A program made the translations under genes and the position numbers. A stretch of DNA of 64,000 bases from Kordia sp. SMS9 (lineage in GTDB: Bacteria > Bacteroidota > Bacteroidia > Flavobacteriales > Flavobacteriaceae). Position 1 is the first letter of the stretch. Every line of letters starts with the position of its first letter. Positions 1-8,787 of the stretch are shown in pieces. Under the pieces are notes generated by a model. It worked only from the letters and a program-made list of their open reading frames with translations, had not been told where the DNA came from and made no database searches. The DNA is taken from the NCBI RefSeq assembly GCF_003352465.1, contig NZ_CP031153.1, positions 4,736,001 through 4,800,000 on the forward strand, in the 5' to 3' direction.

Positions 1-337
1 CTTCTGTAAACGTTGATGGATGTAGTAAATAGGGTGAAATTGAATGCAGTGATCGAAACGCTTGTTCCACACCAAATTGAATGGATGGAAATTCAATCAA
101 TTCTTTTAACAATGCTTCTTCTCCTATGTGAATATTTTGGCAAGTCCAACGTAATTTTTCTTCATATTCGGGTACATCGTCAATACTGAGACTTCGTAAA
201 ATTCCGCACTCACCTATTCCCTGTTTTTCTCCATCATTTAGCCGAATAAACCAAGTTTCCTTTTGTTTCAACACTCCGCGCGATGTTCCACTAGGACGTT
301 TAAAATCTAATATGTGTTTGTGATAGGCTGCTTTCAA
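1..337 (-). CDS. menC: o-Succinylbenzoate synthase MenC, N-terminal part (cut by window edge)
   Basis: Reading leftwards from 337 gives about 112 residues without a stop, and the frame runs off the left edge. The translation matches the N-terminal capping domain of MenC-type enolase-superfamily enzymes: it begins LKAAYHKHILDFKRPSGTSR and continues with KETWFIRL, GIGECG and a YEEKL helix. MenC dehydrates SHCHC to o-succinylbenzoate in menaquinone synthesis. No ATG lies in frame near the expected start, so the TTG at 337-335 is chosen because it sits exactly where homologues begin. The catalytic lysines and metal ligands fall outside the window. The gene follows menA and a metallo-hydrolase on the same strand, which fits a men operon. 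The family call is confident; the start codon is less certain. Confidence 0.85.
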   Translation of the reverse strand, partial: MKAAYHKHILDFKRPSGTSRGVLKQKETWFIRLNDGEKQGIGECGILRSLSIDDVPEYEEKLRWTCQNIHIGEEALLKELIEFPSIQFGVEQAFRSLHSISPYLLHPSTFTE

Positions 338-350
338 TTTTCTAGTAGAT

Positions 351-386
351 TGGTATTTTGGTATTCTTGTATTTTGGTATTTTGGT
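351..386. repeat. Short tandem repeat (GTATTTTG-like octamer)
   Basis: About four imperfect copies of an octamer like GTATTTTG or GTATTCTTG lie directly upstream of the menC start codon on the minus strand. Slippage here would change the spacing between any promoter and menC. No function is shown by the sequence. Confidence 0.6.
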
Positions 387-387
387 A

Positions 388-449
388 CACTTCGACTTTG
401 CTCAGCGTACAATCTCTATGTTGTCCGCGCACTGAGCGGAGTCGAAGTG
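388..449. repeat. REP-like inverted repeat
   Basis: The left arm CACTTCGACTTTGCTCAGCG (388-407) and the right arm CACTGAGCGGAGTCGAAGTG (430-449) are near-perfect reverse complements around a 22-base centre. The core TTCGACTnnGCTCA recurs downstream of dnaK and, in degraded form, near 29.2 and 61.8 kb. It therefore belongs to an interspersed palindromic family. It lies between menC and the hydrolase gene on the minus strand and would form a stem in a shared transcript. Confidence 0.8.
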
Positions 450-451
450 CA

Positions 452-1129
452 TTATATATCCATAGATTCTCCAATTCCCAACAAAATCAATTCTTTATCA
501 TTATTCGCAAACGTTTTTTGTGCTGCATCATGATCAATTTTTATCGGCGGAAACGAATCGTAGTGATAGCCTAATACTTTATTGCACGCTACAAAGTCGC
601 TCGCAATAACGGCATCATCTACGCCCATGGTAAAGGTATCTCCGATGGGAAGAATCGCCAAATCAAGTTGAGTTTGTAGTGGAATCAATTTCATATCATA
701 CGTCAATGCCGTATCGCCCGCAATGTAGATTGATTTCCCATTGACTGTTAATACAAATCCGCCTGGTTGTCCACCGTACGAACCATCAGGGAATGATGAT
801 GTATGAATTGCATTCACGTATTTTGCCGAAAACGCTTGTGTAATATAGGTTCCACCGTGATTCATCGCAAATACGTTAAAGTCTTTTCCGCCGTAATGCA
901 TGGCAATTTCGTAGTTTGACACAATGGTTGCGCCTGTATTTTTAGCAATGGTTTCAACATCTAAAATATGATCTTGATGTGCATGTGTGACAAATATGTA
1001 ATCTGCATCTAAATCGTTTACATCAATCATAGATGCTAATGGGTTTCCAGAGATAAAAGGATCGACGATGATGCTAATTTCATCAAATTCAATGTGCAGT
1101 GATGCATGTCCTAAGTATGTTATTTTCAT
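452..1129 (-). CDS. UPF0173 family metal-dependent hydrolase (metallo-beta-lactamase fold)
   Basis: This 225-residue protein starts MKITYLGHAS and carries the metallo-beta-lactamase HxHxDH zinc motif at residues 49-54 (HAHQDH). Further probable ligands are H109, the D of GDT at 138-140, and H189. Length and motif order fit UPF0173 (YtkL-like) hydrolases, whose substrate is generally unknown. No signal peptide is visible, so it should be cytoplasmic. It lies 14 bases downstream of menA on the same strand and upstream of menC, so co-transcription with menaquinone genes is likely, but a role in that pathway is not implied by the family. Confidence 0.88.
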   Translation of the reverse strand: MKITYLGHASLHIEFDEISIIVDPFISGNPLASMIDVNDLDADYIFVTHAHQDHILDVETIAKNTGATIVSNYEIAMHYGGKDFNVFAMNHGGTYITQAFSAKYVNAIHTSSFPDGSYGGQPGGFVLTVNGKSIYIAGDTALTYDMKLIPLQTQLDLAILPIGDTFTMGVDDAVIASDFVACNKVLGYHYDSFPPIKIDHDAAQKTFANNDKELILLGIGESMDI

Positions 1130-1143
1130 GATATGGTTATTTT

Positions 1144-2073
1144 TTAGTTAAATATTGCAAACAAAATCGAATATAAAAAAGTACTCAATGCCACTTTTTT
1201 CAATTCAGGATCAAGTTCTTTGAGAATGATATTTTTTCCGACTACGATCATATTCATTACCAACGGAATAAAAGCAATGAATACAATAAATTGTGTAGGC
1301 GAATGATAGTTTCTTAACGTGTACCAAAGTGTCATTGCAAATGCTCCGATAATAAGTATGTAATGATAAATTTTTGCAGTCTGACTCCCAATTTTAACAA
1401 CCAACGTGTTTTTTCCATGCGACTTGTCTTTGATGCGATCGCGCATGTTGTTTAAGTTTAAAACTGCTGTACTGAGCAACCCAACTGCCGTTGCTGGTAA
1501 AAAAATGTCAAAATTCAATGATTTGGTATACAAAAAGTAACTTCCTATGACACTCAACCAGCCAAAAAACAGAAACACAAATACATCACCCAAACCTGAA
1601 TATCCATACGCACTTTTTCCAACAGTGTATTTTACCGCAGCAATAATAGACGTAATTCCTAAAAAAAGAAATAATACAGAATACCTAAAATTTTCGCTTC
1701 CAAATGCCACGTAAATGACCAATAAAGCCAATAAAAGTGTGATGATTGCCGTGATAATCATGGCGTTTTTCATTTGCTTCGGCGAAATGATTCCTGAAGC
1801 TACCATTCGCTGTTCGCCTTCTCTATCGTCGTCTGTTCCGCGAATACCATCGCCATAATCGTTGGCAAAATTTGATAAGACTTGAAAACCAACCGTAGTC
1901 AGAATGGAAAGTATAAATATGAGATAGCTTTTTTCAAATTTAGGAAATTGTACAAGCGCAGTATCTTTAAGAAAATCCGTAGAAAAATTGGCTAAGGAAC
2001 AACCCACGATAATTCCAGAAATAGATAAGGGTAAAGTGCGTAATCGTGCAGCAGCAAGCCAAGGTTTGATCAT
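1144..2073 (-). CDS. menA: 1,4-Dihydroxy-2-naphthoate polyprenyltransferase MenA
   Basis: This UbiA-family integral membrane prenyltransferase joins DHNA to a polyprenyl diphosphate to give demethylmenaquinone. The first Asp-rich motif is NDYGDGIRGTDDDREG at residues 71-86. The second, NNMRDRIKDKSHGKNTL, lies near residue 210. About eight hydrophobic helices alternate through the 309 residues. The Met at 2073 (MIKPWLAAARLRTLP) is preferred over one 11 codons upstream because MenA proteins typically begin with K-x-W-L-x-A-x-R-x-x-T-L-P. Genes downstream on the same strand are the UPF0173 hydrolase and menC. Confidence is high. Confidence 0.93.
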   Translation of the reverse strand: MIKPWLAAARLRTLPLSISGIIVGCSLANFSTDFLKDTALVQFPKFEKSYLIFILSILTTVGFQVLSNFANDYGDGIRGTDDDREGEQRMVASGIISPKQMKNAMIITAIITLLLALLVIYVAFGSENFRYSVLFLFLGITSIIAAVKYTVGKSAYGYSGLGDVFVFLFFGWLSVIGSYFLYTKSLNFDIFLPATAVGLLSTAVLNLNNMRDRIKDKSHGKNTLVVKIGSQTAKIYHYILIIGAFAMTLWYTLRNYHSPTQFIVFIAFIPLVMNMIVVGKNIILKELDPELKKVALSTFLYSILFAIFN

Positions 2074-2306
2074 GTATCTAATTTTAATTAAACTACTTCT
2101 TGGCAAATCCGAGAAGCATTCATAAAAAATGTTTGTTACAGTATCGAGACAAGCCTTGAAGCTTTTAAAACTCGATTATCCCGTAAAGATACAATTTTAT
2201 AAGATCATTGAAAAAGCAACACTGCCGTTTTAATCATAATATTGTATTAAATTTTTATGCGCAATTCTGAGTTTTACTTACATTGCAAAAGTTTTATTGT
2301 TTGAAT

Positions 2307-3131
2307 ATGAATCAAGTACTACGCATTTTTTTATTTCTCTTTTCTGTGGGATGTTTGCATGCGCAAGAAACACAAGTTTGGAACACGTATCAGGCCAAAC
2401 AAGAACAAGGTGTCAGTTCTACAAATTTACGCATGGATTTGATAGATAGTGCGCCCATCAACGGATTTGACTTTCTTTTTTACATCAAAATTAAATACAG
2501 AGTCACTGAAGAAAGTGACTTTCCTATTGGCAACAAGTTGAAGAAATTATACCGCATTAAAGATGCAATTTATGCAAAAATGCAATCGGTTGCAGATGAT
2601 AGTAAATATGTTGGTTCGTTTATGTACGATGGCAGTCGTTTTGAGTATTATTATGTGAAAGATGCTGCTGATATTGAAAACCATATTGACAAGCTTTTTC
2701 GCAATAAATTTCGTGGAGAAAAATACGAAGTGTTTATAAAGTCTGATCCTGCGTGGGATTTGTACCTCAACTTTTTGTATCCGAATGATGAAATCAAAAA
2801 CTTCATGTCAAATCGCGATACAGTGATTCAACTCAAAAATGCAGGCGACGATGTGTTGGCAGTTCGAAAAATAGATCATTATGCAGGATTTACGTCTGTA
2901 AATGAAATGAATCTGTTTGAAGAAGCCATTAAAAAACTAGCCTATAAAATCTCATATAAAAAACCCGTTAAAAACGATAAGTATTCGCATGAAATTAAGT
3001 TTTCTCGTGACAATTCCGTTACCCTTGAAAACACCATGAAATTCACTACGGAACTCATCAAACTTGCTGAAGAATTTAATGGGAATTACGACGGTTGGGA
3101 AACGTTTGTGGTGAAGAAGAAAGAGAATTAG
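2307..3131 (+). CDS. Secreted DUF695 / RraB-like protein
   Basis: A signal peptide (MNQVLRIFLFLFSVGCLHAQ) is followed by W-x-x-Y near the mature N-terminus. The body resembles DUF695 proteins: a DLxxxxPxxGFxFLFYIKIKY stretch, then acidic strands. The C-terminal third (LKNAGDDVLAVRKIDHYAGF onward) looks like an RraB-type ferredoxin-like domain. Function is unknown; RraB inhibits RNase E in gammaproteobacteria, but an exported copy is unlikely to do so. The start at 2307 is chosen over an in-frame ATG eight codons upstream because it gives a clean signal peptide. The gene stands alone, divergent from menA. Confidence 0.7.
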   Translation: MNQVLRIFLFLFSVGCLHAQETQVWNTYQAKQEQGVSSTNLRMDLIDSAPINGFDFLFYIKIKYRVTEESDFPIGNKLKKLYRIKDAIYAKMQSVADDSKYVGSFMYDGSRFEYYYVKDAADIENHIDKLFRNKFRGEKYEVFIKSDPAWDLYLNFLYPNDEIKNFMSNRDTVIQLKNAGDDVLAVRKIDHYAGFTSVNEMNLFEEAIKKLAYKISYKKPVKNDKYSHEIKFSRDNSVTLENTMKFTTELIKLAEEFNGNYDGWETFVVKKKEN

Positions 3132-3315
3132 AACGCGCTTTGCTTCGACAGGCTCAGCACAAGTGCTTTTAGACTCAGCTTTGCCTGTTAGAATTACTGC
3201 ATAACTCTAGCAAGATTGTAATCTCCCGTAAAATTTGAAATGCTATTTTTACAATTCATAAAAATTCACTTTGAAACTTCTCAATACTCAATACTAAAAT
3301 CTCAAAACTATTCTA
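3132..3315. repeat. Spacer with decayed small repeats
   Basis: This gap between convergent genes contains CTTCGACAGGCTCAG (3145-3159), related to the TTCGACT-type palindromes. A TTTTAGACTCAGC...CTGTTAGAA unit follows, resembling those at 25.6-26.1 kb. Near 3280 is a CTCAATACTCAATACT run that recurs near 4130. No gene is seen. Confidence 0.45.
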
Positions 3316-3918
3316 TCAAAATCGAAACCCAACGCCCATACTCACAGTATGAATGTTTTCGTTGTAACGATTTCCAGAAGTATCACCATCCAAATCTAAC
3401 TTGATAAAATCGGCAGAAGCTTCTACAAAAAATGTATCGGTAAGATCGTATGCTGCGCCAAATCCCCAACTGATGCCGCTTTGCGTATCTGTAAAACGAT
3501 CGCCGTTCGGTTGAATGACAGGATCGGGACTTCCAAAATCAAAACCTGTATTTCCTGCGTTTAAAGAAGTTGTAAATATGCTATACCCTAAGGAAACATA
3601 CGGTTTTAGTTGTGGCAGACTATTTAAATTGAATTCCCCAATCACTTCAGGTTTCAACACAAAAGCACCGCCATTAATATCATCAATAAAATTATAATTA
3701 AAATAATCTACCGAAAAAGCCAACTTCGGAGAAATCAAATCTGTATCTGCAAATTGATATCTGAAATCCAATCCTACCAAACCGTCATAGGCAAACACCA
3801 TAAAGTTGTCTCCCGTAGATAATGGATAATGCAATCCGATTTCAAATTTTCGATCTGTATTTTGTCCAATTCCCACATAGAAACATAGTAAAAATAGAAT
3901 CGTGATAAGTTTTTTCAT
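3316..3918 (-). CDS. Outer-membrane beta-barrel protein
   Basis: This 200-residue protein has a signal peptide (MKKLITILFLLCFYVGIGQ) and alternating amphipathic strands ending in VSMGVGFRF, a terminal aromatic that is typical of outer-membrane barrels. Segments such as DFRYQF, LKPYVSLGYSIF, GISWGFGAAYDL and FFVEASADFIKLDLDG fit an eight-stranded OmpA/OmpW-like porin fold. No ligand or transport role can be assigned. The gene is monocistronic between repeat-containing spacers. Confidence 0.75.
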   Translation of the reverse strand: MKKLITILFLLCFYVGIGQNTDRKFEIGLHYPLSTGDNFMVFAYDGLVGLDFRYQFADTDLISPKLAFSVDYFNYNFIDDINGGAFVLKPEVIGEFNLNSLPQLKPYVSLGYSIFTTSLNAGNTGFDFGSPDPVIQPNGDRFTDTQSGISWGFGAAYDLTDTFFVEASADFIKLDLDGDTSGNRYNENIHTVSMGVGFRF

Positions 3919-4161
3919 TTTTGTGATTGGTTTATAGGTTACAAACGGAATTCTTATAGAATTATTTGAAAGTCTCCAGTTTTCAGTTTTGAGTCGCAGT
4001 TTTTAGTTTTCTAAACTTTATGAGATCCTAAATTAAGCTCAGCAAGACGTAAATGAGAATATTTAGATTTATAGCATATTCATATAACATATAAAATCCT
4101 GCGAAGGCAAGAATGACATCTCAATTCTCAATACTCAATACTCAATTCCAAATACAATTTA

Positions 4162-5001
4162 TCACGGAATCCACTTTTTGTCAAAGTTTGGCTTGCGTTT
4201 TTCAAGGAAAGCATCACGTCCTTCTTTGGCTTCGTCTGTCATGTACGCCAAACGCGTTGCTTCTCCTGCAAATACTTGCTGTCCTACCAATCCGTCATCG
4301 GTCAAATTCATCGCAAATTTCAACATTTTGATAGACATTGGTGATTTTGCCAAGATTTCTTGCGCCCATTCAAAAGCAGTATCTTCCAATTCGTCATGCG
4401 GAATTACAGCATTGACCATTCCCATTTCATACGCTTCTTGTGCAGAGTAGTTTCTTCCCAAGAAAAAGATTTCACGCGCTTTTTTCTGTCCCACCATTTT
4501 CGCCAAGTACGCAGAGCCGTATCCTGCATCAAAACTGGTTACATCTGCGTCGGTTTGCTTAAAAATAGCGTGTTCTTTACTCGCCAACGTTAAATCGCAC
4601 ACTACATGCAGACTGTGTCCGCCACCAACTGCCCAACCAGGCACTACACAAATGACGGCTTTTGGCATGAAACGAATTAAACGTTGCACTTCCAAAATAT
4701 TCAATCTATGGTAACCATCTTGTCCAACATATCCTTGGTGTCCACGCGCTTTTTGATCGCCGCCACTGCAAAAAGAATACACGCCATCTTTCGTTGATGG
4801 ACCTTCTGCAGAAAGTAATACTACACCAATATTGACATCTTCATGCGCATCCTTAAAAGCATCTAACAATTCGCTTGTCGTGTGTGGTCTAAAAGCGTTT
4901 CGTACATTTGGCCTGTTAAATGCAATTCGCGCTACGCCATCCGCTTTTTTATATGTGATATCGTCGTACTCTTTTACCGTTTTCCAGTCTGGTTTACTCA
5001 T
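4162..5001 (-). CDS. menB: 1,4-Dihydroxy-2-naphthoyl-CoA synthase MenB
   Basis: This crotonase-fold enzyme cyclises o-succinylbenzoyl-CoA to DHNA-CoA. At 279 residues it is full length. Family signatures include FCSGGDQKARG (about 77-87), the oxyanion-hole loop PGWAVGGGHSLH (121-132) and QTDADVTSFDAGYGSAYLAK (149-168). The Asp in QTD occupies the place of the bicarbonate-binding Gly of type I enzymes, so by family knowledge this is the bicarbonate-independent type II form. The C-terminal KRKPNFDKKWIP is typical. It is separated from the other men genes by non-men genes. Confidence 0.96.
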   Translation of the reverse strand: MSKPDWKTVKEYDDITYKKADGVARIAFNRPNVRNAFRPHTTSELLDAFKDAHEDVNIGVVLLSAEGPSTKDGVYSFCSGGDQKARGHQGYVGQDGYHRLNILEVQRLIRFMPKAVICVVPGWAVGGGHSLHVVCDLTLASKEHAIFKQTDADVTSFDAGYGSAYLAKMVGQKKAREIFFLGRNYSAQEAYEMGMVNAVIPHDELEDTAFEWAQEILAKSPMSIKMLKFAMNLTDDGLVGQQVFAGEATRLAYMTDEAKEGRDAFLEKRKPNFDKKWIP

Positions 5002-5093
5002 ATTTTTAGTATTTTGCGTAAAAATAATTCATTTTGCACAGTTTTCAAGGATTTCACGGTTCAAATTCTTGCAATTAAACAACATTACATTTC

Positions 5094-6215
5094 ATGAAAA
5101 AAATACTTTTATCTGCACTGTTAGTTTGTTTCACACTTACAACATTTGCGCAAGAATATCAGTTTAAAACTACGGTAGATTTAGAAGCAACTCCTGTTAT
5201 CAGTCAAGGACGAACAGGAACCTGTTGGAGTTTTTCGGCGTCTTCTTTTTTAGAATCTGAAATTATACGCTTGACAGGAAAACAGATTGATATTTCGGAA
5301 ATGTTTACTGTACGAAATACCTATCCTAAAAAAGCTTGGAATTATGTGATGCGACAAGGAAAAGCACAATTTAGCGAAGGCGGATTGGCACATGATGTGA
5401 TGAATGCCGTGAAATCACACGGATTGGTTCCAAATAGTGCATTTTCTGGTTTGCAAGCGTTGCAAAGCAATCACAACCACGCAGAAATGGTCAGCGTTTT
5501 AGAAGCAATGCTAAAGGTATATATTAAAAATCCTGGTAAAAAGCTTTCTAAAAACTGGAAACCTGCTATTGAAAATGTGTTAGATGTATATTTAGGAAAA
5601 CGTCCTGAATCATTTTTGTATGATGGAAAAAAATATACACCAACGTCTTTTTTAGCGATGACAAAGATCAATCCAGATGATTATGTGACGTTGACTTCAT
5701 TTACGCATCAACCGTATTATGAATCGTTTATTTTGAACATTCCCGATAATTTTTCGAACGGAAGTTTTTATAATGTCACGTTGGACGAATTGGTCAATGT
5801 GACTAAAAATGCGTTGAAAACGGGTTATACTGTTGAGTTGGATTGTGATGTTTCTGAAGCTACGTTTTCGGCAAAATATGCTGTAGCAACTATTCCAGAG
5901 GAAGCTGTGAAGGATCGAAAAAGTTTTACGGCAGAAATTCGCAAAGAAAAATCAATTACGGCCAAGTATCGTCAGCAAGAATTTGAAAATTACACAACTA
6001 CCGACGACCATTTAATGCACATTACAGGTTTGGCTACCGATCAAAATGGCAATGAATATTTTCGAGTAAAAAATTCGTGGGGAAGCAACTCTTCTCGCGT
6101 TCCTAACGACGGACATGTACACATGAGTGAAGCATTTTTTAAACTCAAAACGATCTCAGTAATGATTCACAAAGATGCATTACCAGAAGCATTGCGTGCG
6201 AAATTAGGTTTGTAA
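5094..6215 (+). CDS. Exported C1-family (bleomycin hydrolase/PepC-like) aminopeptidase
   Basis: A signal peptide (residues 1-20, ending TTFAQ) precedes a papain-superfamily peptidase. The nucleophile region is QGRTGTCWSFSASS with Cys44 preceded by the oxyanion Gln. The catalytic His is H309 in DDHLMHITG, and the Asn is N327 in VKNSWG. At 373 residues it is somewhat shorter than cytoplasmic bleomycin hydrolases but has the same order of motifs. It is expected in the periplasm, trimming peptides for import. It is transcribed divergently from menB and followed 30 bases later by a membrane protein gene. Confidence 0.9.
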   Translation: MKKILLSALLVCFTLTTFAQEYQFKTTVDLEATPVISQGRTGTCWSFSASSFLESEIIRLTGKQIDISEMFTVRNTYPKKAWNYVMRQGKAQFSEGGLAHDVMNAVKSHGLVPNSAFSGLQALQSNHNHAEMVSVLEAMLKVYIKNPGKKLSKNWKPAIENVLDVYLGKRPESFLYDGKKYTPTSFLAMTKINPDDYVTLTSFTHQPYYESFILNIPDNFSNGSFYNVTLDELVNVTKNALKTGYTVELDCDVSEATFSAKYAVATIPEEAVKDRKSFTAEIRKEKSITAKYRQQEFENYTTTDDHLMHITGLATDQNGNEYFRVKNSWGSNSSRVPNDGHVHMSEAFFKLKTISVMIHKDALPEALRAKLGL

Positions 6216-6245
6216 CATTCGCTATTGGTTTTATACTGATAGTAT

Positions 6246-7490
6246 ATGCAAATTGAAAAAAGAATCCAACTAAAACCACGATTACAGATTTCTAAAATTG
6301 GGAAAATTCAATTTTGGTTGGGACTTTTTTATGGTCTTTTAAATGCTGTTGTTTTTTATCTTTTCGTTTTTTATCTGATAGATTTCATGATGGTATTTAT
6401 GATTGCCATCGATGGTGATTTACCGCTTCAAACAAAAAGCATATCATTTTTTGAAACTTCTTTCTTAGCTGCAACTTCACTGTCTTTGGGAATCACCATG
6501 ATGATTCGTCATTGGTTTATGCGACCAACATTTCGTTTTCAACGGTCTCACAAAAAAATCTCATTACGAATATCAAATTATTCGTTGTTTATCTATTATT
6601 TAGTATTGTATGTAGCTATAGTTTACATTCGTTTTTTTGTATTTGGTAAAACTTTTACGGGAGTGTATCAGCCTGTAGATTACACAAACCTTCTTTTCAT
6701 CATTCCTTTGTATTTATTTTTTGTTGCTTGGACAGAAGTCTCTCGTTATTTTGTTGCTAATAAGTGGATTATAAGTGCATTTTTAATTGGTTTACTTACG
6801 ATATTTTTTCTAAATAGTCTAAATATCAAACCAACTACATTTTCTGAGAAGGCTTTTAAAATCATGCAAGCTGAAGAATTGAAATATTTAGATCATGAAT
6901 TGAAAAAAGCAAAAGAAAAGTATAACCTCCAATTTTCAGAAGAAACTGTGAGTGCGTTGAAAGAATTGCGTTCAAAGAGGTCATTTGAGCTACTTGAAAA
7001 GGTAAGATTAGCTTTTACAACCGATAAAAAAGTATCACTTGATACAATTATTTTAGAGAAAATACTAATCCATAACTTTAAAGGATATTATAAAGGCTGG
7101 CGAGATTCTTACGCATACATTTTTCCATTTCAGGCATACGAGCAATTGCGAAAAGTAGATTCACAGTCCTCACAGGCTACAGAATTAATTCTTGTTTTGG
7201 AGGAATTTTATAAGTTAAGCATTCTTATGATGGAAATTCCTATTGACAACCATGACAATTTATTATATCAAAAAAAAGTGAGTATTTTAGAAGACCAGCT
7301 TTATAATTATGATTCAAATGAATATCGTAAAATGTTTTATGAAACTATTTTTCTTGTGAAGAATCTTCAAAAATTAAATAGATACGATCATCCAATGTTT
7401 AATATAGAAACTCCTCTTCCACCATCAATGTACAGATTGAACGCCAAGATTCAGGAAAAATTTCCAGAACTGGTACATCCGATAGAATAA
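6246..7490 (+). CDS. Predicted membrane protein of unknown function
   Basis: I do not recognise this 414-residue protein. It has five probable membrane segments in its N-terminal half (about residues 24-54, 70-87, 112-133, 148-165 and 174-191). A charged soluble half follows, with helix-rich sequence such as EELKYLDHELKKAKEKY, probably cytoplasmic. There is no signal peptide and no enzymatic motif. Its start lies 30 bases after the C1 peptidase stop, so the two may share a transcript. The helical C-terminal half could mediate protein contact, but this is only inference. Confidence 0.75.
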   Translation: MQIEKRIQLKPRLQISKIGKIQFWLGLFYGLLNAVVFYLFVFYLIDFMMVFMIAIDGDLPLQTKSISFFETSFLAATSLSLGITMMIRHWFMRPTFRFQRSHKKISLRISNYSLFIYYLVLYVAIVYIRFFVFGKTFTGVYQPVDYTNLLFIIPLYLFFVAWTEVSRYFVANKWIISAFLIGLLTIFFLNSLNIKPTTFSEKAFKIMQAEELKYLDHELKKAKEKYNLQFSEETVSALKELRSKRSFELLEKVRLAFTTDKKVSLDTIILEKILIHNFKGYYKGWRDSYAYIFPFQAYEQLRKVDSQSSQATELILVLEEFYKLSILMMEIPIDNHDNLLYQKKVSILEDQLYNYDSNEYRKMFYETIFLVKNLQKLNRYDHPMFNIETPLPPSMYRLNAKIQEKFPELVHPIE

Positions 7491-7561
7491 TTTTCGGTTT
7501 GGTATCATTTTTGTGGCATGTTGAACAATAAAAACATCCGTCAACAAAAAACCGATTCCAC

Positions 7562-8296
7562 ATGAAAACCAAGTTTCTAATCAGCTGTTTTGCTATCATT
7601 TTTACCTTTAGTAGTTGTAGTATTGAAGAAGATGAACCGCAATTTGATCTTACCGAAAGTCTCGTAGCACATTATCCGCTCGACGGAAATACAGACGATC
7701 TCAGTCCATATAAAGTAACCGCAAAACGCAAAGGCGTTCGATCTACCTTTGACCGTTACGGAAACGCTGATTTGGCCTATAAGTTTGATGGTGTAAACGA
7801 TCATATCCGTGTTCCTGCTAGTGAACATTTGAGCTTTACCAATGAGTTTACCATTAATTTATGGCTTAAAACCGATACGACGAATTTGCAACAAGTTTTA
7901 TATAAAAACATTTCAGATACTTCTAAAAACAGGGCTGCTTACGGAATTTCCATTGGATATGTTCCTTTTGAAGATGAAGAAGTAGTAACAAAAGATATTA
8001 TTTTTAGCATTGCTCCGTATGGAATTATGCACGAACTCCGCAAATTTAATTATGAAAAAGACAGATGGTATATGATTACCTGTACACTAAAAGATGATAC
8101 CATGTACCTGTACATTAACGGAAAACCTGCGTTGATGAAATACATTAAGGGAGAAATTTCTACCTCATCTACCTTGCCATTATTGATTGGGAACGACGGA
8201 TCGGGCGAGTTTCCTTTTAAAGGAAGTATTGACGATATCCGAATTTATAACAAAGCAAAATCTACTGAATTTGTTTCTCATTTGTATGAACAATAA
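7562..8296 (+). CDS. LamG-domain (concanavalin A-like) lipoprotein
   Basis: A type II signal peptide ends in FSSCSIEEDE, with a lipobox Cys about residue 19, so the protein should be lipid-anchored on the envelope. Residues ~35-240 form a LamG/pentraxin-type jelly roll. SLVAHYPLDGNTDDLSPY and YKFDGVNDHIRVP match the conserved start, FTINLWLKTD the middle, and GSIDDIRIYNKA the end of the domain. Such domains bind glycans or proteins, and no catalytic part is present. The gene is monocistronic, ahead of a double-glycine leader peptide gene. Confidence 0.88.
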   Translation: MKTKFLISCFAIIFTFSSCSIEEDEPQFDLTESLVAHYPLDGNTDDLSPYKVTAKRKGVRSTFDRYGNADLAYKFDGVNDHIRVPASEHLSFTNEFTINLWLKTDTTNLQQVLYKNISDTSKNRAAYGISIGYVPFEDEEVVTKDIIFSIAPYGIMHELRKFNYEKDRWYMITCTLKDDTMYLYINGKPALMKYIKGEISTSSTLPLLIGNDGSGEFPFKGSIDDIRIYNKAKSTEFVSHLYEQ

Positions 8297-8352
8297 TACC
8301 TTCTAATTTTTACAACAAACAACAACCTTCAATTCATAAACCGTAGGTTATA

Positions 8353-8387
8353 TTGCTTTTTTTCAATGATTTACGACCTTATTTTTG
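8353..8387 (+). promoter_or_regulatory. Possible sigma-A promoter of leader-peptide gene 1
   Basis: A perfect Bacteroidota -7 element (TATTTTTG, fits TAnnTTTG) at 8380-8387 follows a TTG at 8353-8355 with 24 intervening bases, slightly longer than usual. The start codon of the peptide gene is 30 bases downstream. Confidence 0.4.
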
Positions 8388-8416
8388 TGTCATTATAAAT
8401 CTTAAAAAATTATAGT

Positions 8417-8587
8417 ATGAAAAAGCAAAGAGAATTCAAAAAGTTGAACTTACGTAAAAACGTAATTGGAAATTTAATGAACATTTCCGGAGGAAAACCA
8501 CCAAAAACATATCGTTATTGTGAAAGCGATGTTTGTGAGCCATCTGAAGGCGGCGGATATTCTTCTTGGTGTTCAGAATATTGCTAA
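8417..8587 (+). CDS. Double-glycine leader, Cys-rich peptide precursor 1 (lanthipeptide-like)
   Basis: This 56-residue gene has a leader MKKQREFKKLNLRKNVIGNL ending in ISGG at residues 23-26. A 30-residue core follows with four Cys, in YCESDVC and WCSEYC. The leader pattern (basic MKK start, LxLxK, hydrophobic N-x-L, GG) matches the Bacteroidota class I lanthipeptide/natural-product precursor leader type, and peptides at 31328 and 51473 share it. Ser is present in the core, but no LanB, LanC, radical SAM enzyme or peptidase-transporter is nearby, so modification is unproven. A promoter-like element and a strong terminator bracket it as a monocistron. Confidence 0.75.
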   Translation: MKKQREFKKLNLRKNVIGNLMNISGGKPPKTYRYCESDVCEPSEGGGYSSWCSEYC

Positions 8588-8595
8588 AAAACAGA

Positions 8596-8630
8596 AAGGC
8601 GCGTTCTTCAAAACGCGCCTTAGTCTTTTT
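8596..8630 (+). terminator. Rho-independent terminator after leader-peptide gene 1
   Basis: The stem AAGGCGCGTT / AACGCGCCTT (8596-8605 with 8612-8621) has a six-base loop and is followed by a T-rich tail (AGTCTTTTT). It starts eight bases after the stop codon. Confidence 0.88.
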
Positions 8631-8787
8631 ATATTGAATACTGTTATGTACGCGCTGTAGGAACTGCTAGTATGTAAAGTAAGTTTCTCTTAATTTTTTT
8701 TAATAAATTCTTGAAATATGATGCATATCACTTCTTTCCAAAAATGTTCATCATAGTTTTGTCGTGTATTTTTAGAATTTAGTTAAA

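Noticed and set aside
314..574. An 86-codon plus-strand frame over the menC/hydrolase spacer.
   Set aside because: It reads through the octamer repeat and the REP-like palindrome and into the antisense of the hydrolase gene; no coding character.
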